Position numbers and translations under genes: made by a program
Shown: piece by piece, positions 8,354-16,411 of the stretch
Layout: each line of letters opens with the position of its first letter
Numbering within the stretch: the stretch's first letter is position 1
Notes under the pieces: model-generated
The model's input: the letters and a program-made list of their open reading frames with translations, nothing else
Told to the model about the DNA's origin: nothing
The model's database searches: none
Assembly (NCBI GenBank): GCA_964644025.1
Contig: CAZXVW010000017.1
Span: 1-36,368, forward strand
Origin: CAZXVW01 sp964644025
Lineage (GTDB): Bacteria; Acidobacteriota; Terriglobia; Bryobacterales; Bryobacteraceae
Reading direction: 5' to 3'
Length of the DNA: 36,368 bases

Positions 8354-8370
8354 TACAATTCAACAAGGAC

Positions 8371-9033
8371 ATGTCTCAGTTCGCCGTCATCGGCATCGGG
8401 CGGTTCGGCTTCCACGTGGCCAAACTCTTGCACGAAAGCGGGCACGACGTGCTCGCCGTCGACTCGGACGCGGCCGCCATCCAGCGCGTCAAGGACCACT
8501 GCACCCAGGCCGTGGTGCTCGATGGCCGTGACAAGCTCCGCCTCCGCGCCCTCGGAGTCCGTGACTTCGACGCCGTGGTTATCAGCCTCGGCGAGCGCTT
8601 GGAGGCCTCCGCGTTGATCGCGCTGCACCTGAAGGAAATCGGCGTCAAGCGCATCATTGCCAAGGCAGCCTCCAGCGATCATGCCAAGCTGCTCGAGCTG
8701 ATCGGCGTCTCCGAGATCATCTCTCCCGAGCGCCAGGCGGCCGAGCGGCTCGCCAACCGTTTGCGCGATACCAACGTGCTCGACTACATCCCGCTGGGCC
8801 AGGGCTACGGAATCCACGAGATTACCCCGCCGAAGGAGTTTCTGGGTAAGTCCCTGGTTGAGTTGAGGCTCCGCAACCGGTTCAATATCCAGGTCCTGGC
8901 CATCCGCGATGGCCGCAGCGACGAGTTGAAAATCAATCCTTCGGCGGAGTTTCGGATCCGGGAATTTCACATTCTCGTGGTCCTCGGCAGTGACGATGAT
9001 CTGGACCGGCTGCGCAAGATGAGCAGGGCCTGA
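8371..9033 (+). CDS. ktrA: potassium uptake regulatory subunit (KtrA/TrkA, RCK domains)
   Basis: The cytoplasmic ring-forming protein gates KtrB. Its 220 residues contain an RCK_N Rossmann domain with G8xG10xxG13 (GIGRFG) and the acidic ribose-binding end of strand 2 in VLAVDSD. A TrkA_C domain from about residue 135 follows, with YIPLGQGYGIHEI and an LR.RNRFNIQVLAI segment. In the family, the N-terminal domain binds ATP/ADP or NAD(H), and the C-terminal domain binds c-di-AMP in several lineages; this copy has not been shown to do so. The ATG at 8371 follows AAGGA. Length matches single-RCK KtrA rather than the double-RCK TrkA of enterobacteria. Confidence 0.93.
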   Translation: MSQFAVIGIGRFGFHVAKLLHESGHDVLAVDSDAAAIQRVKDHCTQAVVLDGRDKLRLRALGVRDFDAVVISLGERLEASALIALHLKEIGVKRIIAKAASSDHAKLLELIGVSEIISPERQAAERLANRLRDTNVLDYIPLGQGYGIHEITPPKEFLGKSLVELRLRNRFNIQVLAIRDGRSDELKINPSAEFRIREFHILVVLGSDDDLDRLRKMSRA

Positions 9034-9034
9034 G

Positions 9035-9063
9035 TTGCGGAGACGGCTCCGGGTCGCTAGAAT
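9035..9063 (+). promoter_or_regulatory. sigma-70-like promoter of acpP
   Basis: TTGCGG (9035-9040) and TAGAAT (9058-9063) are separated by exactly 17 bp. The pair starts just after the ktrA stop codon and lies 30 bp before the acpP ATG. Predicted transcription start is near 9070. Confidence 0.5.
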
Positions 9064-9093
9064 CAATCACTTTGTGGGCCTTTTGGAGGATTC

Positions 9094-9333
9094 ATGGATG
9101 TTGACGCGAAAGTAAAAGGGATCATCGTCGAGCAGTTGGGAGTCGACGAGAACCAGGTGGACGACTCCGCATCGTTCGTCGACGACCTCGGGGCGGATTC
9201 ACTCGATATCGTTGAGCTGGTAATGGCCTTTGAAGAGGCCTTCGATATCGACATCCCCGACGAAGACGCCGAGAAGATTGCCACGGTTAAGGACGCGGTC
9301 GACTACATCAAGGCCAAAGCGCCTCAGCAGTAG
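9094..9333 (+). CDS. acpP: acyl carrier protein
   Basis: ACP carries growing acyl chains on a phosphopantetheine arm during fatty-acid synthesis. The 79-residue, strongly acidic protein has the classic GADSLDIVEL motif, with S36 as the attachment serine. The surrounding helices have normal length and charge. GGAGG (9085-9089) precedes the ATG at 9094. fabF follows 47 bp downstream, the usual acpP-fabF order in many bacteria. A good -35/-10 pair lies just upstream, so expression is likely high and constitutive. Confidence 0.97.
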   Translation: MDVDAKVKGIIVEQLGVDENQVDDSASFVDDLGADSLDIVELVMAFEEAFDIDIPDEDAEKIATVKDAVDYIKAKAPQQ

Positions 9334-9380
9334 CTCGGTTCACGCCGCTTCTTCATTGATTTGCCGGACGGAGAAAGGCA

Positions 9381-10625
9381 TTGTCTCGCAGAGTCGTCAT
9401 TACCGGTGTCGGACTGATTTCCCCGGTCGGAGTGGGTACGGAGAAGACGTGGACCGCCTTGCTTAAGGGGGTCAACGGCATCGGCCCGATCACCGCCTTT
9501 GACGCCTCGCAATTCAATTGCCGCATCGCCGGCCAGGTGAATGACTTCGATCCGCTCCTCTACCTCGAGCGGAAAGAGGTGCGCAAGATGGGCCGGTTTA
9601 TCCAGTTTGCGATCGCCGCCTCGGAGTTCGCCCTCGAGAGCGCGCAGCTGAAAGTTTCGCCCGCCATCGCCGAACGCACCGGCGTCTATATCGGCAGCGG
9701 AATCGGAGGCTTCGAGGTGATCGAGAGGGAGCACAAGGTGTTCCTGGAGAAGGGTCCCAACCGGATCTCGCCGTTCTTCATTCCGGCCACCATCGTCAAC
9801 CTGGCTTCCGGCTACGTCTCGATCAGGACCGGCGCCAAGGGGCCGAACTCGGCCACCGCCACCGCTTGCGCCACCAGTGCCCACTCCATCGGTGACTCGT
9901 TCCGGATCATCCAGCGCGGTGAGGCCGACGTCATGATCTGCGGGGGCACCGAGGCCTGCGTTACCCCGATGGGTATCGGCGGGTTCGCCGCCATGCGGGC
10001 TTTGTCCCAGCGCAACGACGATCCGGAGCACGCCTCCCGCCCATGGGAGAAAGACCGCGACGGCTTCATCGTCGGCGAGGGCGCCGGAATCCTGATTCTC
10101 GAGGAACTCGAAACCGCCCGCCGCCGGCAGGTGCCGATCCTGGCCGAAATCGTGGGCTACGGAATGAGCGGGGACGCCTATCACATCACCGCTCCCAGCG
10201 AGGACGGCGACGGTGCCGTCCGCGTAATGCGCAACGCCATGGCCGACGCTGGAATCGGTCCCGGCCAGGTGGACTACATCAACGCTCACGGCACTGGGAC
10301 CCCGCCCGGCGACCGGGCCGAAGCGGTGGCCATGCGCCGCTGCTTCGGAGACCGCGCGTCCCGCGTGGCCGTCAGCTCCACCAAGTCCATGACCGGCCAC
10401 CTGCTGGGAGCCGCGGGCGGCCTGGAGGCCGGAATCACCGTGCTTGCCATCCGCGATCAGATCGCCCCGCCGACCACCAACCATTTCGTTACCGATCCGG
10501 CCTGCGAAGGTCTGGATTACGTGCCGAACCAGGCCCGGCCCATGGAGATCAATTACGCCCTGACCAACTCGTTCGGCTTCGGCGGCACCAACGGTTGCCT
10601 GGTCTTCAAGCGATTCACCGGCTAA
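9381..10625 (+). CDS. fabF: beta-ketoacyl-ACP synthase II
   Basis: FabF condenses malonyl-ACP with acyl-ACP in chain elongation. The 414-residue length is normal for the family. The thiolase-fold triad is complete: C163 in TACATSAHS, H303 in NAHGTGT and H340 in MTGHLLGAAGG. The C-terminal NSFGFGGTN motif is present as well. The start is TTG at 9381, chosen because the protein then begins SRRVVITGVG as in other KAS II enzymes and GGAG lies 7 nt upstream. The gene follows acpP and is 6 bp before etfB. Confidence 0.96.
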   Translation: MSRRVVITGVGLISPVGVGTEKTWTALLKGVNGIGPITAFDASQFNCRIAGQVNDFDPLLYLERKEVRKMGRFIQFAIAASEFALESAQLKVSPAIAERTGVYIGSGIGGFEVIEREHKVFLEKGPNRISPFFIPATIVNLASGYVSIRTGAKGPNSATATACATSAHSIGDSFRIIQRGEADVMICGGTEACVTPMGIGGFAAMRALSQRNDDPEHASRPWEKDRDGFIVGEGAGILILEELETARRRQVPILAEIVGYGMSGDAYHITAPSEDGDGAVRVMRNAMADAGIGPGQVDYINAHGTGTPPGDRAEAVAMRRCFGDRASRVAVSSTKSMTGHLLGAAGGLEAGITVLAIRDQIAPPTTNHFVTDPACEGLDYVPNQARPMEINYALTNSFGFGGTNGCLVFKRFTG

Positions 10626-10631
10626 GCCCTG

Positions 10632-11402
10632 ATGAAGATTCTGGTTGCACTCAAACAGGTTCCCAGTACTGATTTGCCCTTCCGTGTGCGGGCCGACCGC
10701 CGGTGGATCGACGAGGAAGACCTCAGCTTCGAGATTAACGAGCCGGACGCTTACGCCCTGGAAGCCGGCCTCCAGCTCAAGCAGCAGCATGGTGATGAGG
10801 TGGTCGCCGTCTGCGCCGGTCCCGCCCGCGCCTCTAAGGCAATCCGCGAAGCGCTGGCCAAGGGCGCCGATCGGGCCATCCATATCCAGGAAGAGGAGAT
10901 CGAGCGGGCCGATGCCCTCCTCGTGGCGCAACTGCTGGCGAAAACAGCGCAGAGAGAGGCCCCCGACCTGATCCTGACCGGCCTCCAGTCCGCTGACCTC
11001 GGTGCCGGGCAAACCGGCGTCGTGCTGGCCGAGTTGCTCGGCTGGCCGCACGCCACCATCATCGTGCAGATCGAGAAAACTCCCGCCGGTATCCGCGTCC
11101 GGCGGGAACTGGAGGCCGGCTTCTCCCAGTTCATCCAGATGCCCCTGCCGGCCGTTCTCACCATCCAGTCCGGTATCAGCAAGCTGCGCTACGCCACCCT
11201 TATGGGTATCAAGAGGGCGCGCTCGAAACCAGTGCAGACCTTCACCGCCGCTGAACTGGGCGTCGAACCGGAGCCGGGGCTCACGCTGGTACGGCTCTAC
11301 CGGCCCCCGCACACCAGGCGCACCCAGATGCTCGAGGGCCACGCGGCTGAGGCGGCCGCCAAGCTCGTCGAAAGACTCAAGTTCGAAGCGAGGGCTCTGT
11401 GA
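10632..11402 (+). CDS. etfB: electron transfer flavoprotein, beta subunit
   Basis: The beta subunit pairs with EtfA to form the soluble ETF that shuttles electrons between flavin dehydrogenases and quinone reductases. The 256 residues start MKILVALKQVPS, a very typical EtfB opening, and contain FEINEPDAYALEAGLQL and the nucleotide-binding region TGLQSADLGAGQTGVVLAELL. The later QMPLPAVLTIQ and INKLRY-like stretch (ISKLRYAT) also fit. The stop overlaps the GTG of etfA by 3 nt at 11400-11402, so the subunits are probably made in step. No acyl-CoA dehydrogenase or ETF-quinone oxidoreductase is in the window, so the electron donor is unknown. Whether it is bifurcating cannot be settled here. Confidence 0.95.
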   Translation: MKILVALKQVPSTDLPFRVRADRRWIDEEDLSFEINEPDAYALEAGLQLKQQHGDEVVAVCAGPARASKAIREALAKGADRAIHIQEEEIERADALLVAQLLAKTAQREAPDLILTGLQSADLGAGQTGVVLAELLGWPHATIIVQIEKTPAGIRVRRELEAGFSQFIQMPLPAVLTIQSGISKLRYATLMGIKRARSKPVQTFTAAELGVEPEPGLTLVRLYRPPHTRRTQMLEGHAAEAAAKLVERLKFEARAL

Positions 11403-12376
11403 GCGTCCTGGTCGTCCTGGAACATTCCGGTTCCGTCTGGCATCCGGCATCCTGGGAAGCCCTGACCGCCGCCCAGCAGCTCGGCGCCGGGATGAGCAGG
11501 CCGGTTTCGGCCGCGGTCATCGGACGCCAGGCAAGCGGCCCGGCCGCTGAGGCCGCCGTAAAGAAACTCGACCGCGTCTACGCGGTCCAGCATGAATTGC
11601 TCGGTGCCTACACTCCCGATGCCTACACGGCGGCCTTGCATGCCCTGATTGAGAAGGCGGGCCCCGAACTGGTCCTGTTCCCGCATACCTACCAGGTGCG
11701 GGACTTCGCACCGAAGCTCGCCACACGCTTCCGGCGGGCATTGGCAAGCGACGTGGTCGGCCACCGGATCGAGGACGGCTCCCCGGTGTTCGTCCGCCAG
11801 TTGTTCCAGGGCAAGCTGATGGCGGACGTCCGGCCCAGCGGACCACCGCCCTGGTTCGCCTCCCTGCAGGCGGGCGCTTACCGGGCTGACCCGGCCGGGG
11901 ACGGCTCGGCCCCGATCGAGGTCTTCACCCCGCCGTTGGAGGCGGACCGGATCCGTACTCGTCCCGAAGAGCCATTTCGCGAGTCCAAACAGGCCGTCGA
12001 TCTCACTGCCGCCGATGCCATCGTCGCCGCCGGACGCGGCGTCCGCGCCCAAGACGATCTGTCACTGCTGCGGGAACTGGCCGGCCAGCTCGGGGCCGAG
12101 CTGGCTGCCTCCCGGCCGGTCTGCGACAACGGCTGGCTGCCGATGGACCGCCAGGTGGGAAGCTCGGGGCAAACCGTTTCCCCGAAACTCTACGTCGCCG
12201 TGGGCATTTCCGGGGCCATCCAGCACCTGGTCGGGATGAAGGGCTCCCGCGTCATCGTGGCGATCAATAAGGACCCGGATGCCCCGATTTTCGAGGTGGC
12301 CGATTATGGAATCGCGGGCGATCTGTATGAGGTTGTCCCCGCACTCGTCAACGAGCTCCGGCAGGCGAAGACCTGA
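11399..12376 (+). CDS. etfA: electron transfer flavoprotein, alpha subunit
   Basis: EtfA binds the main FAD of the ETF heterodimer. The 325-residue protein has the alpha/beta N-terminal half with VVLEHS near the start and the FAD-binding C-terminal half. The latter contains VAAGRGV, then SPKLYVAVGISGAIQHLVGM and NKDPDAPIFEVADYGI, which are the diagnostic EtfA motifs. The GTG at 11399 overlaps the etfB stop. The gene ends only 4 bp from the stop of the convergent DksA-type gene, with no room for a separate terminator. Length is typical. Confidence 0.96.
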   Translation: MSVLVVLEHSGSVWHPASWEALTAAQQLGAGMSRPVSAAVIGRQASGPAAEAAVKKLDRVYAVQHELLGAYTPDAYTAALHALIEKAGPELVLFPHTYQVRDFAPKLATRFRRALASDVVGHRIEDGSPVFVRQLFQGKLMADVRPSGPPPWFASLQAGAYRADPAGDGSAPIEVFTPPLEADRIRTRPEEPFRESKQAVDLTAADAIVAAGRGVRAQDDLSLLRELAGQLGAELAASRPVCDNGWLPMDRQVGSSGQTVSPKLYVAVGISGAIQHLVGMKGSRVIVAINKDPDAPIFEVADYGIAGDLYEVVPALVNELRQAKT

Positions 12377-12380
12377 TCTG

Positions 12381-12773
12381 TCACCTCCGCCGAACCTCGG
12401 CGGGCTCGGCCTCTTCCCTCTCTCCTACGCGTTCCTGGCAGCGCACGCAGAACATCGCCCACGGCACCGCGCGGAGCCGGTTTTCGGCGATCGGTTCGCC
12501 GCATTCCAGACACGTGCCGTACTCCCCCCTTCCCAGCCGGTGCAAGGCATCCTCCACCTGGCGCAGTAGTTCGTAATCCAGTCGGCTTAGATGCAGGGTG
12601 ATGAACTCGTCATGGGAGAGCTGGGCTTGGTCCTCTTCATTGACGCGCCCCGGATTGGCAAGCGTGTCGAAGCTCGCGCCCAGGTGCGAAAGCAGATCCT
12701 TCTTCTTGTCGAGCAGCAGGCCCCGGTAGAATCTCTTCCCAATTCTCCTCTTGCCGGCCGGCCGTTTCTTCAC
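12381..12773 (-). CDS. DksA/TraR-family zinc-finger protein
   Basis: Family members bind in the RNA polymerase secondary channel and modulate initiation, often with ppGpp. This 130-residue protein has a basic N terminus, a helical middle part and a C-terminal C4 zinc finger (C88, C91, C109, C112; CLEC and CVRC). The frame is open back to an ATG at 12881, but GTG at 12773 is preferred. It has AAGGAGA (12782-12788) 8 nt upstream, and a good promoter (12882-12910) would start transcription downstream of that ATG. Whether it acts like DksA or is a more distant relative is undecided, because the acidic coiled-coil tip residues cannot be matched with confidence. Confidence 0.87.
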   Translation of the reverse strand: MKKRPAGKRRIGKRFYRGLLLDKKKDLLSHLGASFDTLANPGRVNEEDQAQLSHDEFITLHLSRLDYELLRQVEDALHRLGRGEYGTCLECGEPIAENRLRAVPWAMFCVRCQERVGEREEAEPAEVRRR

Positions 12774-12881
12774 GTTCCCGGTCTCCTTCCCGCGCCGGCG
12801 CAACCGCCGCCGTGTCCGCTGGTGCCCGCCCGCTGGCGCCCTGCCTGGCGCGACCACCGCGGAGAAAACATTGGTTGCCAA

Positions 12882-12910
12882 AAAATAGCAGAAGTCTCAG
12901 CAAAATTCAA
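12882..12910 (-). promoter_or_regulatory. sigma-70-like promoter of the DksA-type gene
   Basis: On the minus strand TTGAAT (12910-12905) and TATTTT (12887-12882) are spaced by exactly 17 bp. Predicted transcription start is near 12875, giving an untranslated leader of about 100 nt before the GTG at 12773. It rules against the in-frame ATG at 12881. Confidence 0.5.
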
Positions 12911-12987
12911 CAGTTTTTTGCCGCGCTGTTGGATGATTCACCGGCCTTTCCGGAAGGCGCCCGGCCGCCGCGTGGCGCTGGACATCC

Positions 12988-13593
12988 TCATCTCGGTTTC
13001 CTGCTCAGCGAAAAAGCAGGTTCGGCGCCCTGGCGCAGGCGCCGGATATTGTCCCGGTGCCGCCAGATGATCAGAGCCGCGGCGGCCAGCGAGGCGGTCA
13101 CCAGCTCGGTCCCCGGATGCAAGATCAGCCAGACCCCCAGCGGGAACGTCGCGGCCGCTACCAGCGACCCGGCTGATACCCGGCGGCTGATCACCGCCGT
13201 GCCCAACCACACCAGCAATACAGCGCCCGTCGCAACCGGCGTCAGGCGGAGAAAAGCGCCAACAAACGTCGCCACCGTCTTTCCCCCGCGGAATTTCAGA
13301 AAAACCGGGTACGCGTTACCGAGCATAACCACCACCGCCGCCGCGCCCGTCCAAAACGGCGAGTCCGCGGTCATCTTCCCGGCCAGCCACACGGCCAGGT
13401 ATGCCTTGCCCGCGTCGATCAGCAGCACCAGGACGCCCGCGGCGATCCCTGCCGCCCGCGCCGCATTGGTAGCCCCGATATTCCCGCTGCCGATCTTGCG
13501 CACGTCCACTCCGCGGGTGAACTTCACCAGCAGGTAGCCGGTCGGCACGGCGCCCGCCAGGTAGGCCAGAACAAGGATCCAGGCTGCTGTCAT
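12988..13593 (-). CDS. plsY: acyl-phosphate:glycerol-3-phosphate acyltransferase
   Basis: PlsY makes lysophosphatidic acid from acyl phosphate and glycerol 3-phosphate, the first step of phospholipid synthesis, at the inner membrane. The 201-residue protein has about five hydrophobic segments and the three conserved motifs: GSGNIGATNAAR, GNAYPVFLKFRGGKTVAT and HRDNIRRL near the C terminus. Length is normal. The ATG overlaps the thpR stop by 4 nt (13590-13593), so the two are co-translated. The nearby acpP-fabF genes on the other strand share the fatty-acid and lipid theme. Confidence 0.95.
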   Translation of the reverse strand: MTAAWILVLAYLAGAVPTGYLLVKFTRGVDVRKIGSGNIGATNAARAAGIAAGVLVLLIDAGKAYLAVWLAGKMTADSPFWTGAAAVVVMLGNAYPVFLKFRGGKTVATFVGAFLRLTPVATGAVLLVWLGTAVISRRVSAGSLVAAATFPLGVWLILHPGTELVTASLAAAALIIWRHRDNIRRLRQGAEPAFSLSRKPR

Positions 13594-14144
13594 GACCGCT
13601 GGAACGGAAACTCGGCCAGGCTCGTGTACACCGCGCCAGTCGGCCGCAACTCACTCAGGTAGAGATGAAACCGGTCCGCCGTGAAGGAGCCGAACTCACT
13701 CGCCGGCAGCGCCTCCACGGCCCGGGTAAGCCGCTCCAGAGAAGCCGGGTTCCGGATACGAGCCAGCGTGAGATGCGGTGAGAACTTCCGTCTTTCCCTC
13801 TCTATGCCCAGGCGGCCGAGTTCGCTATCGGTGTCGCGCGCCAGCGCCGCCAGCCCCGGCCCTGCCTCCACGCCGGCCCAGAACACTCGCGGTGCGCGTG
13901 CGTTCGGAAACCAGCCGACGCCGCGTACGCTGATCGCGATCGGCTCCCGAGGCGCCAGTCGCCGCAGGGCGGCCGTCAGCTCCTCCAGGCGCGCGGCCGG
14001 CCACTCGCCGATGAACTTCGTCGTCACGTGCAGGTTTTCGGCCCGGCTCCATTTGATTTTGGCTGTCGGCCGGAGATCGTGAACCAGCGAGTCTAGCTTC
14101 TCGCGGATCTCGCCAGGCAGGGCAATAGCGGTGAACAGGCGCAT
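13590..14144 (-). CDS. thpR: RNA 2',3'-cyclic phosphodiesterase (2H family)
   Basis: ThpR opens 2',3'-cyclic phosphate ends of RNA to 2'-phosphate and was first known as 2'-5' RNA ligase. The 184-residue protein begins MRLFTAIALP and has both catalytic HxTx motifs, H39-V-T41 and H124-L-T126, in the usual spacing for the two-lobed 2H fold. The ATG at 14144 is preferred to an upstream codon at 14192 because the family normally begins with this strand and the upstream part would overlap the divergent glycosylase gene. It is the first gene of a two-gene unit with plsY. Confidence 0.93.
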   Translation of the reverse strand: MRLFTAIALPGEIREKLDSLVHDLRPTAKIKWSRAENLHVTTKFIGEWPAARLEELTAALRRLAPREPIAISVRGVGWFPNARAPRVFWAGVEAGPGLAALARDTDSELGRLGIERERRKFSPHLTLARIRNPASLERLTRAVEALPASEFGSFTADRFHLYLSELRPTGAVYTSLAEFPFQRS

Positions 14145-14170
14145 AGGCGGATGACGTACCCTATTGTCGA

Positions 14171-14806
14171 ATGAAATCCTCCCGCCTTTCAATCGACTGG
14201 CGCGACCCGCTGCCGCGCCCCCGCCTCGAGGCGCTCACCACCCTCCTGCCGCGCTCCTTCTACGCCCGGCCCGCCGCCGACGTGGCCCGCGACCTGCTTG
14301 GTAAAGTCCTGGTCCACGGCCCAACGGCGGGAATCATCGTCGAAGTCGAAGCTTACCTGGGCCTGGATGACAAAGCGGCCCACGCTTCCCGCGGGATCAC
14401 CGGCCGCACGCGAGTCCTCTTCGGCCCCCCGGGCCACGCCTATGTCTATTTCATCTACGGGATGTATGAGTGCCTGAACCTGGTGGCTGAACCCGAGGGA
14501 ACCCCCGGCTGTGTTCTCATCCGCGCCTTGGAGCCGTTATCCGGCATTGCAATCATGCGTCGCCGCCGCCCGAAGGCCCGCCGGCCGGAGGAGCTGGCTT
14601 CCGGTCCCGGCAAGCTCACCCTTGCCATGGGAATTACCCGTGCTCTTTACGGTGCCGATCTCACCCGCGGCCCCCTCACCGTTCGCGCCTTCCGCACCGA
14701 GCCGGAATTCCAGGTCAACACGACACCCCGGATCGGCATCCGTCGCTGCGCCGATTGGCCGTTGCGTTTCCTGATCGCTGGCAACTCCTGTGTCAGCCGC
14801 CCGTGA
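14171..14806 (+). CDS. alkyladenine (3-methyladenine) DNA glycosylase, AAG/MPG family
   Basis: The enzyme removes 3-methyladenine, hypoxanthine and related damaged purines to start base-excision repair. The 211 residues show the AAG core: LPRSFYARPAADVARDLLG, VEVEAYLG with the expected catalytic glutamate E60, Y62 and H71 in the damage pocket, and GPPGHAYVYFIYGMYECLN. The GPGKLTLAMGI motif also fits. Residues were assigned by matching to human AAG (E125, Y127, H136). The ATG at 14171 lies 26 bp from the divergent thpR start, so the promoters overlap. Length is usual for bacterial members. Confidence 0.94.
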   Translation: MKSSRLSIDWRDPLPRPRLEALTTLLPRSFYARPAADVARDLLGKVLVHGPTAGIIVEVEAYLGLDDKAAHASRGITGRTRVLFGPPGHAYVYFIYGMYECLNLVAEPEGTPGCVLIRALEPLSGIAIMRRRRPKARRPEELASGPGKLTLAMGITRALYGADLTRGPLTVRAFRTEPEFQVNTTPRIGIRRCADWPLRFLIAGNSCVSRP

Positions 14807-14842
14807 GAATGACCACCCGCGCCGCTCCTCTCCCGTCCCCCG

Positions 14843-15826
14843 CTACAGCGTCACAAACCGGGTTCGCACGCTCCGGAAATCCGGGTTCCCCAGGCCCCGG
14901 GCGCGCGCCAGCTCCAGGTAACGCAGCTCCTCGGGCTCGATGTTCCAGTACGTCTTAGCGGCGTAAGCGTCCACGGCCGCGGCATCGGTCCCCGCGATCA
15001 GAGTCTTGCGCAGCGCTACGTCCTCCAGGTTCCCGCCGGTGGGACCGCCGCGCAACAGCACCCGGTAAGCGTCCAGCAGGGTCAGCGTCGGCCGCATGAA
15101 ATCGGCCAGGTCTACGATGCTTTCGTGAATGTGCTGGTGCAGCCGGTGCCGCAACCCGCCCAGGATGCCGTACCAGTTCTTCATCCCCAGTGTCACGCGC
15201 GTCAGGCTGTGCTGCTTGGCGATCGGAATGTTGATCACCTTGTCGGCTTCGATCAAGGGCGTGAAAACCAGGTGCTGCCCGAGGACGTCGCCGCCGAGAT
15301 CCACTTTCTTGAATTTCTGGCGCTCCGGCAGGATCACCTCGGCTCCCGCCCGGCGCGCCCCTTCGCCAATCCCGCTCCGGCGGAAGCACCGGCGCGGTTC
15401 ATTGCAACTGACATCAGTCACGATCACCCTGGCGGCGCCTGCCGCCAGGCAAAGCCGCACTGTTTCGGCCACCACGTCTGGGTTCGTGTTCGCTGCTTGC
15501 TCGGGCGCCCGGTCCCAGGCGATGTTGGGCTTAATGGCCACCACGTCACCCCGGGTGACGAATCGCTCCATGCCCCCGAGTTCCTCCATGGCCCGGCGGA
15601 CCAGCCCCTCCGGCTCCCCGCCGCGGGCCACCACCAGTTCCGGCAGCCGCGCATCCGGCGGCACCCGGAAATCGGGCCTGGCCGCCCCGGCGGCAACTTC
15701 CTCGGGCCGCCGGCTCCGGCTCCGCAACCAGACGGCCCCGCCCGCCACGGCGGCGCTCGTCCCGCTCAGTCGCAGCAGCCGCCCCAGCGCTTCCCGGCGG
15801 CTCGCGGATCTGTCTCCAGCGGTCAT
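14843..15826 (-). CDS. Tat-exported DUF362 domain protein
   Basis: The 327-residue protein begins with a twin-arginine-type signal (SRREALGRLL followed by a hydrophobic Ala/Gly/Val stretch to about residue 32). A DUF362 domain follows. Visible family motifs are AIKPNIAWDR near residue 100, VIVTDVSCN, INIPIAKQHSLTRVTLGMKNWYG-type text around 200 and DAAAVDAYAAK near 290. DUF362 proteins often contain iron-sulfur ferredoxin domains, but no CxxCxxC cluster is present here. The ATG at 15826 is chosen over one at 15853 because AGGAGG (15840-15835) lies 8 nt upstream. Its function is not known; export suggests a periplasmic redox or cofactor-related role, which is inference. It converges on the glycosylase gene. 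Confidence 0.85.
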   Translation of the reverse strand: MTAGDRSASRREALGRLLRLSGTSAAVAGGAVWLRSRSRRPEEVAAGAARPDFRVPPDARLPELVVARGGEPEGLVRRAMEELGGMERFVTRGDVVAIKPNIAWDRAPEQAANTNPDVVAETVRLCLAAGAARVIVTDVSCNEPRRCFRRSGIGEGARRAGAEVILPERQKFKKVDLGGDVLGQHLVFTPLIEADKVINIPIAKQHSLTRVTLGMKNWYGILGGLRHRLHQHIHESIVDLADFMRPTLTLLDAYRVLLRGGPTGGNLEDVALRKTLIAGTDAAAVDAYAAKTYWNIEPEELRYLELARARGLGNPDFRSVRTRFVTL

Positions 15827-16411
15827 GGCCCCGGCCTCCTTTCGAGCTGCCACTTCCGGCCTACTCCCAGTCTAACCTCCCCCACGCTACCGCTGCCGCC
15901 CGAAGCGCTCCTCTCCTCGCTCTGGCTGGTGACGGCGCCGCGGACTGTCCTTGCCACGCGAACAGCCAGGCACAAGGTGCGGCCCGTGGGCCGGACTCTC
16001 CCCTCCGCGCGGCAGTCTTGCTCCCGCCAATCCAGCCCGAAGACCACCGGCCAAGGACCAGCGACCAGCGACCAGCGACCAGGCACCCCCGGCCAACCTC
16101 TCCCCATTCACCCCCCTTGGCCACGCCGAACTCATAGCAGACACGCCGCTTGCCCGCCGCCACCCCTTCATTTCGGCCGCGCCCGTGGTATAAACAAACC
16201 GGCCCGGCTGCCTCGCCGGTCGCCGCGATCTCTGACAACTGAATCAACCGTTTCATTGGAATCCCAAACCGCTCGGCCGTTTGCCTCCGCCAAAGCCGCG
16301 TGATCTGCTCGCACAAAAAAGTGAGGATTCGAACCCAATTCTACCTTATCTCCTGTCGTATCAGTTAGATAGGCTGTGGAAATCAGAGTTCGTGCCAACC
16401 CTGAATTGGCT
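15827..16411. other. 585-bp intergenic region without a convincing gene
   Basis: No open frame here has recognisable protein features; the longest ones are GC-driven and cross the repeat. The stretch contains the DUF362 ribosome-binding site at its left end and a heptamer repeat at 16042-16083. A small hairpin is formed by CC/TATCT and AGATA/GG around 16343-16372, just past the sulfatase stop. An isolated tRNA T-arm-like sequence at about 16324-16337 lacks the rest of a cloverleaf. The right part is less GC-rich than its neighbours, consistent with non-coding or decayed DNA. Confidence 0.55.
16042..16083. repeat. heptanucleotide tandem repeat
   Basis: Six 7-bp units stand in phase: GACCACC, GGCCAAG, then GACCAGC three times, then GACCAGG. 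The core three copies are perfect. The units do not code for a protein that is supported by anything else. Confidence 0.75.

Noticed and set aside
9324..11450. 708-codon open frame on the minus strand opposite fabF and etfB
   Set aside because: It is an antisense shadow of two genes with complete family motifs; its translation has no domain and is rich in Gly/Asp/His as expected from GC-biased codons read backwards.
16056..16083. Repeat considered as a CRISPR array
   Set aside because: Units are 7 bp, directly adjacent and without spacers.
15125..16303. 392-codon plus-strand open frame crossing the DUF362 gene and the gap
   Set aside because: Opposite a gene with a strong ribosome-binding site and signal; crosses the heptamer repeat and has low-complexity composition.
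16310..16345. T-arm-like sequence of a tRNA on the minus strand
   Set aside because: TTCGAAT flanked by a partly paired stem is present, but no matching acceptor, D-arm or 7-nt anticodon loop could be built, so it is at most a relic.
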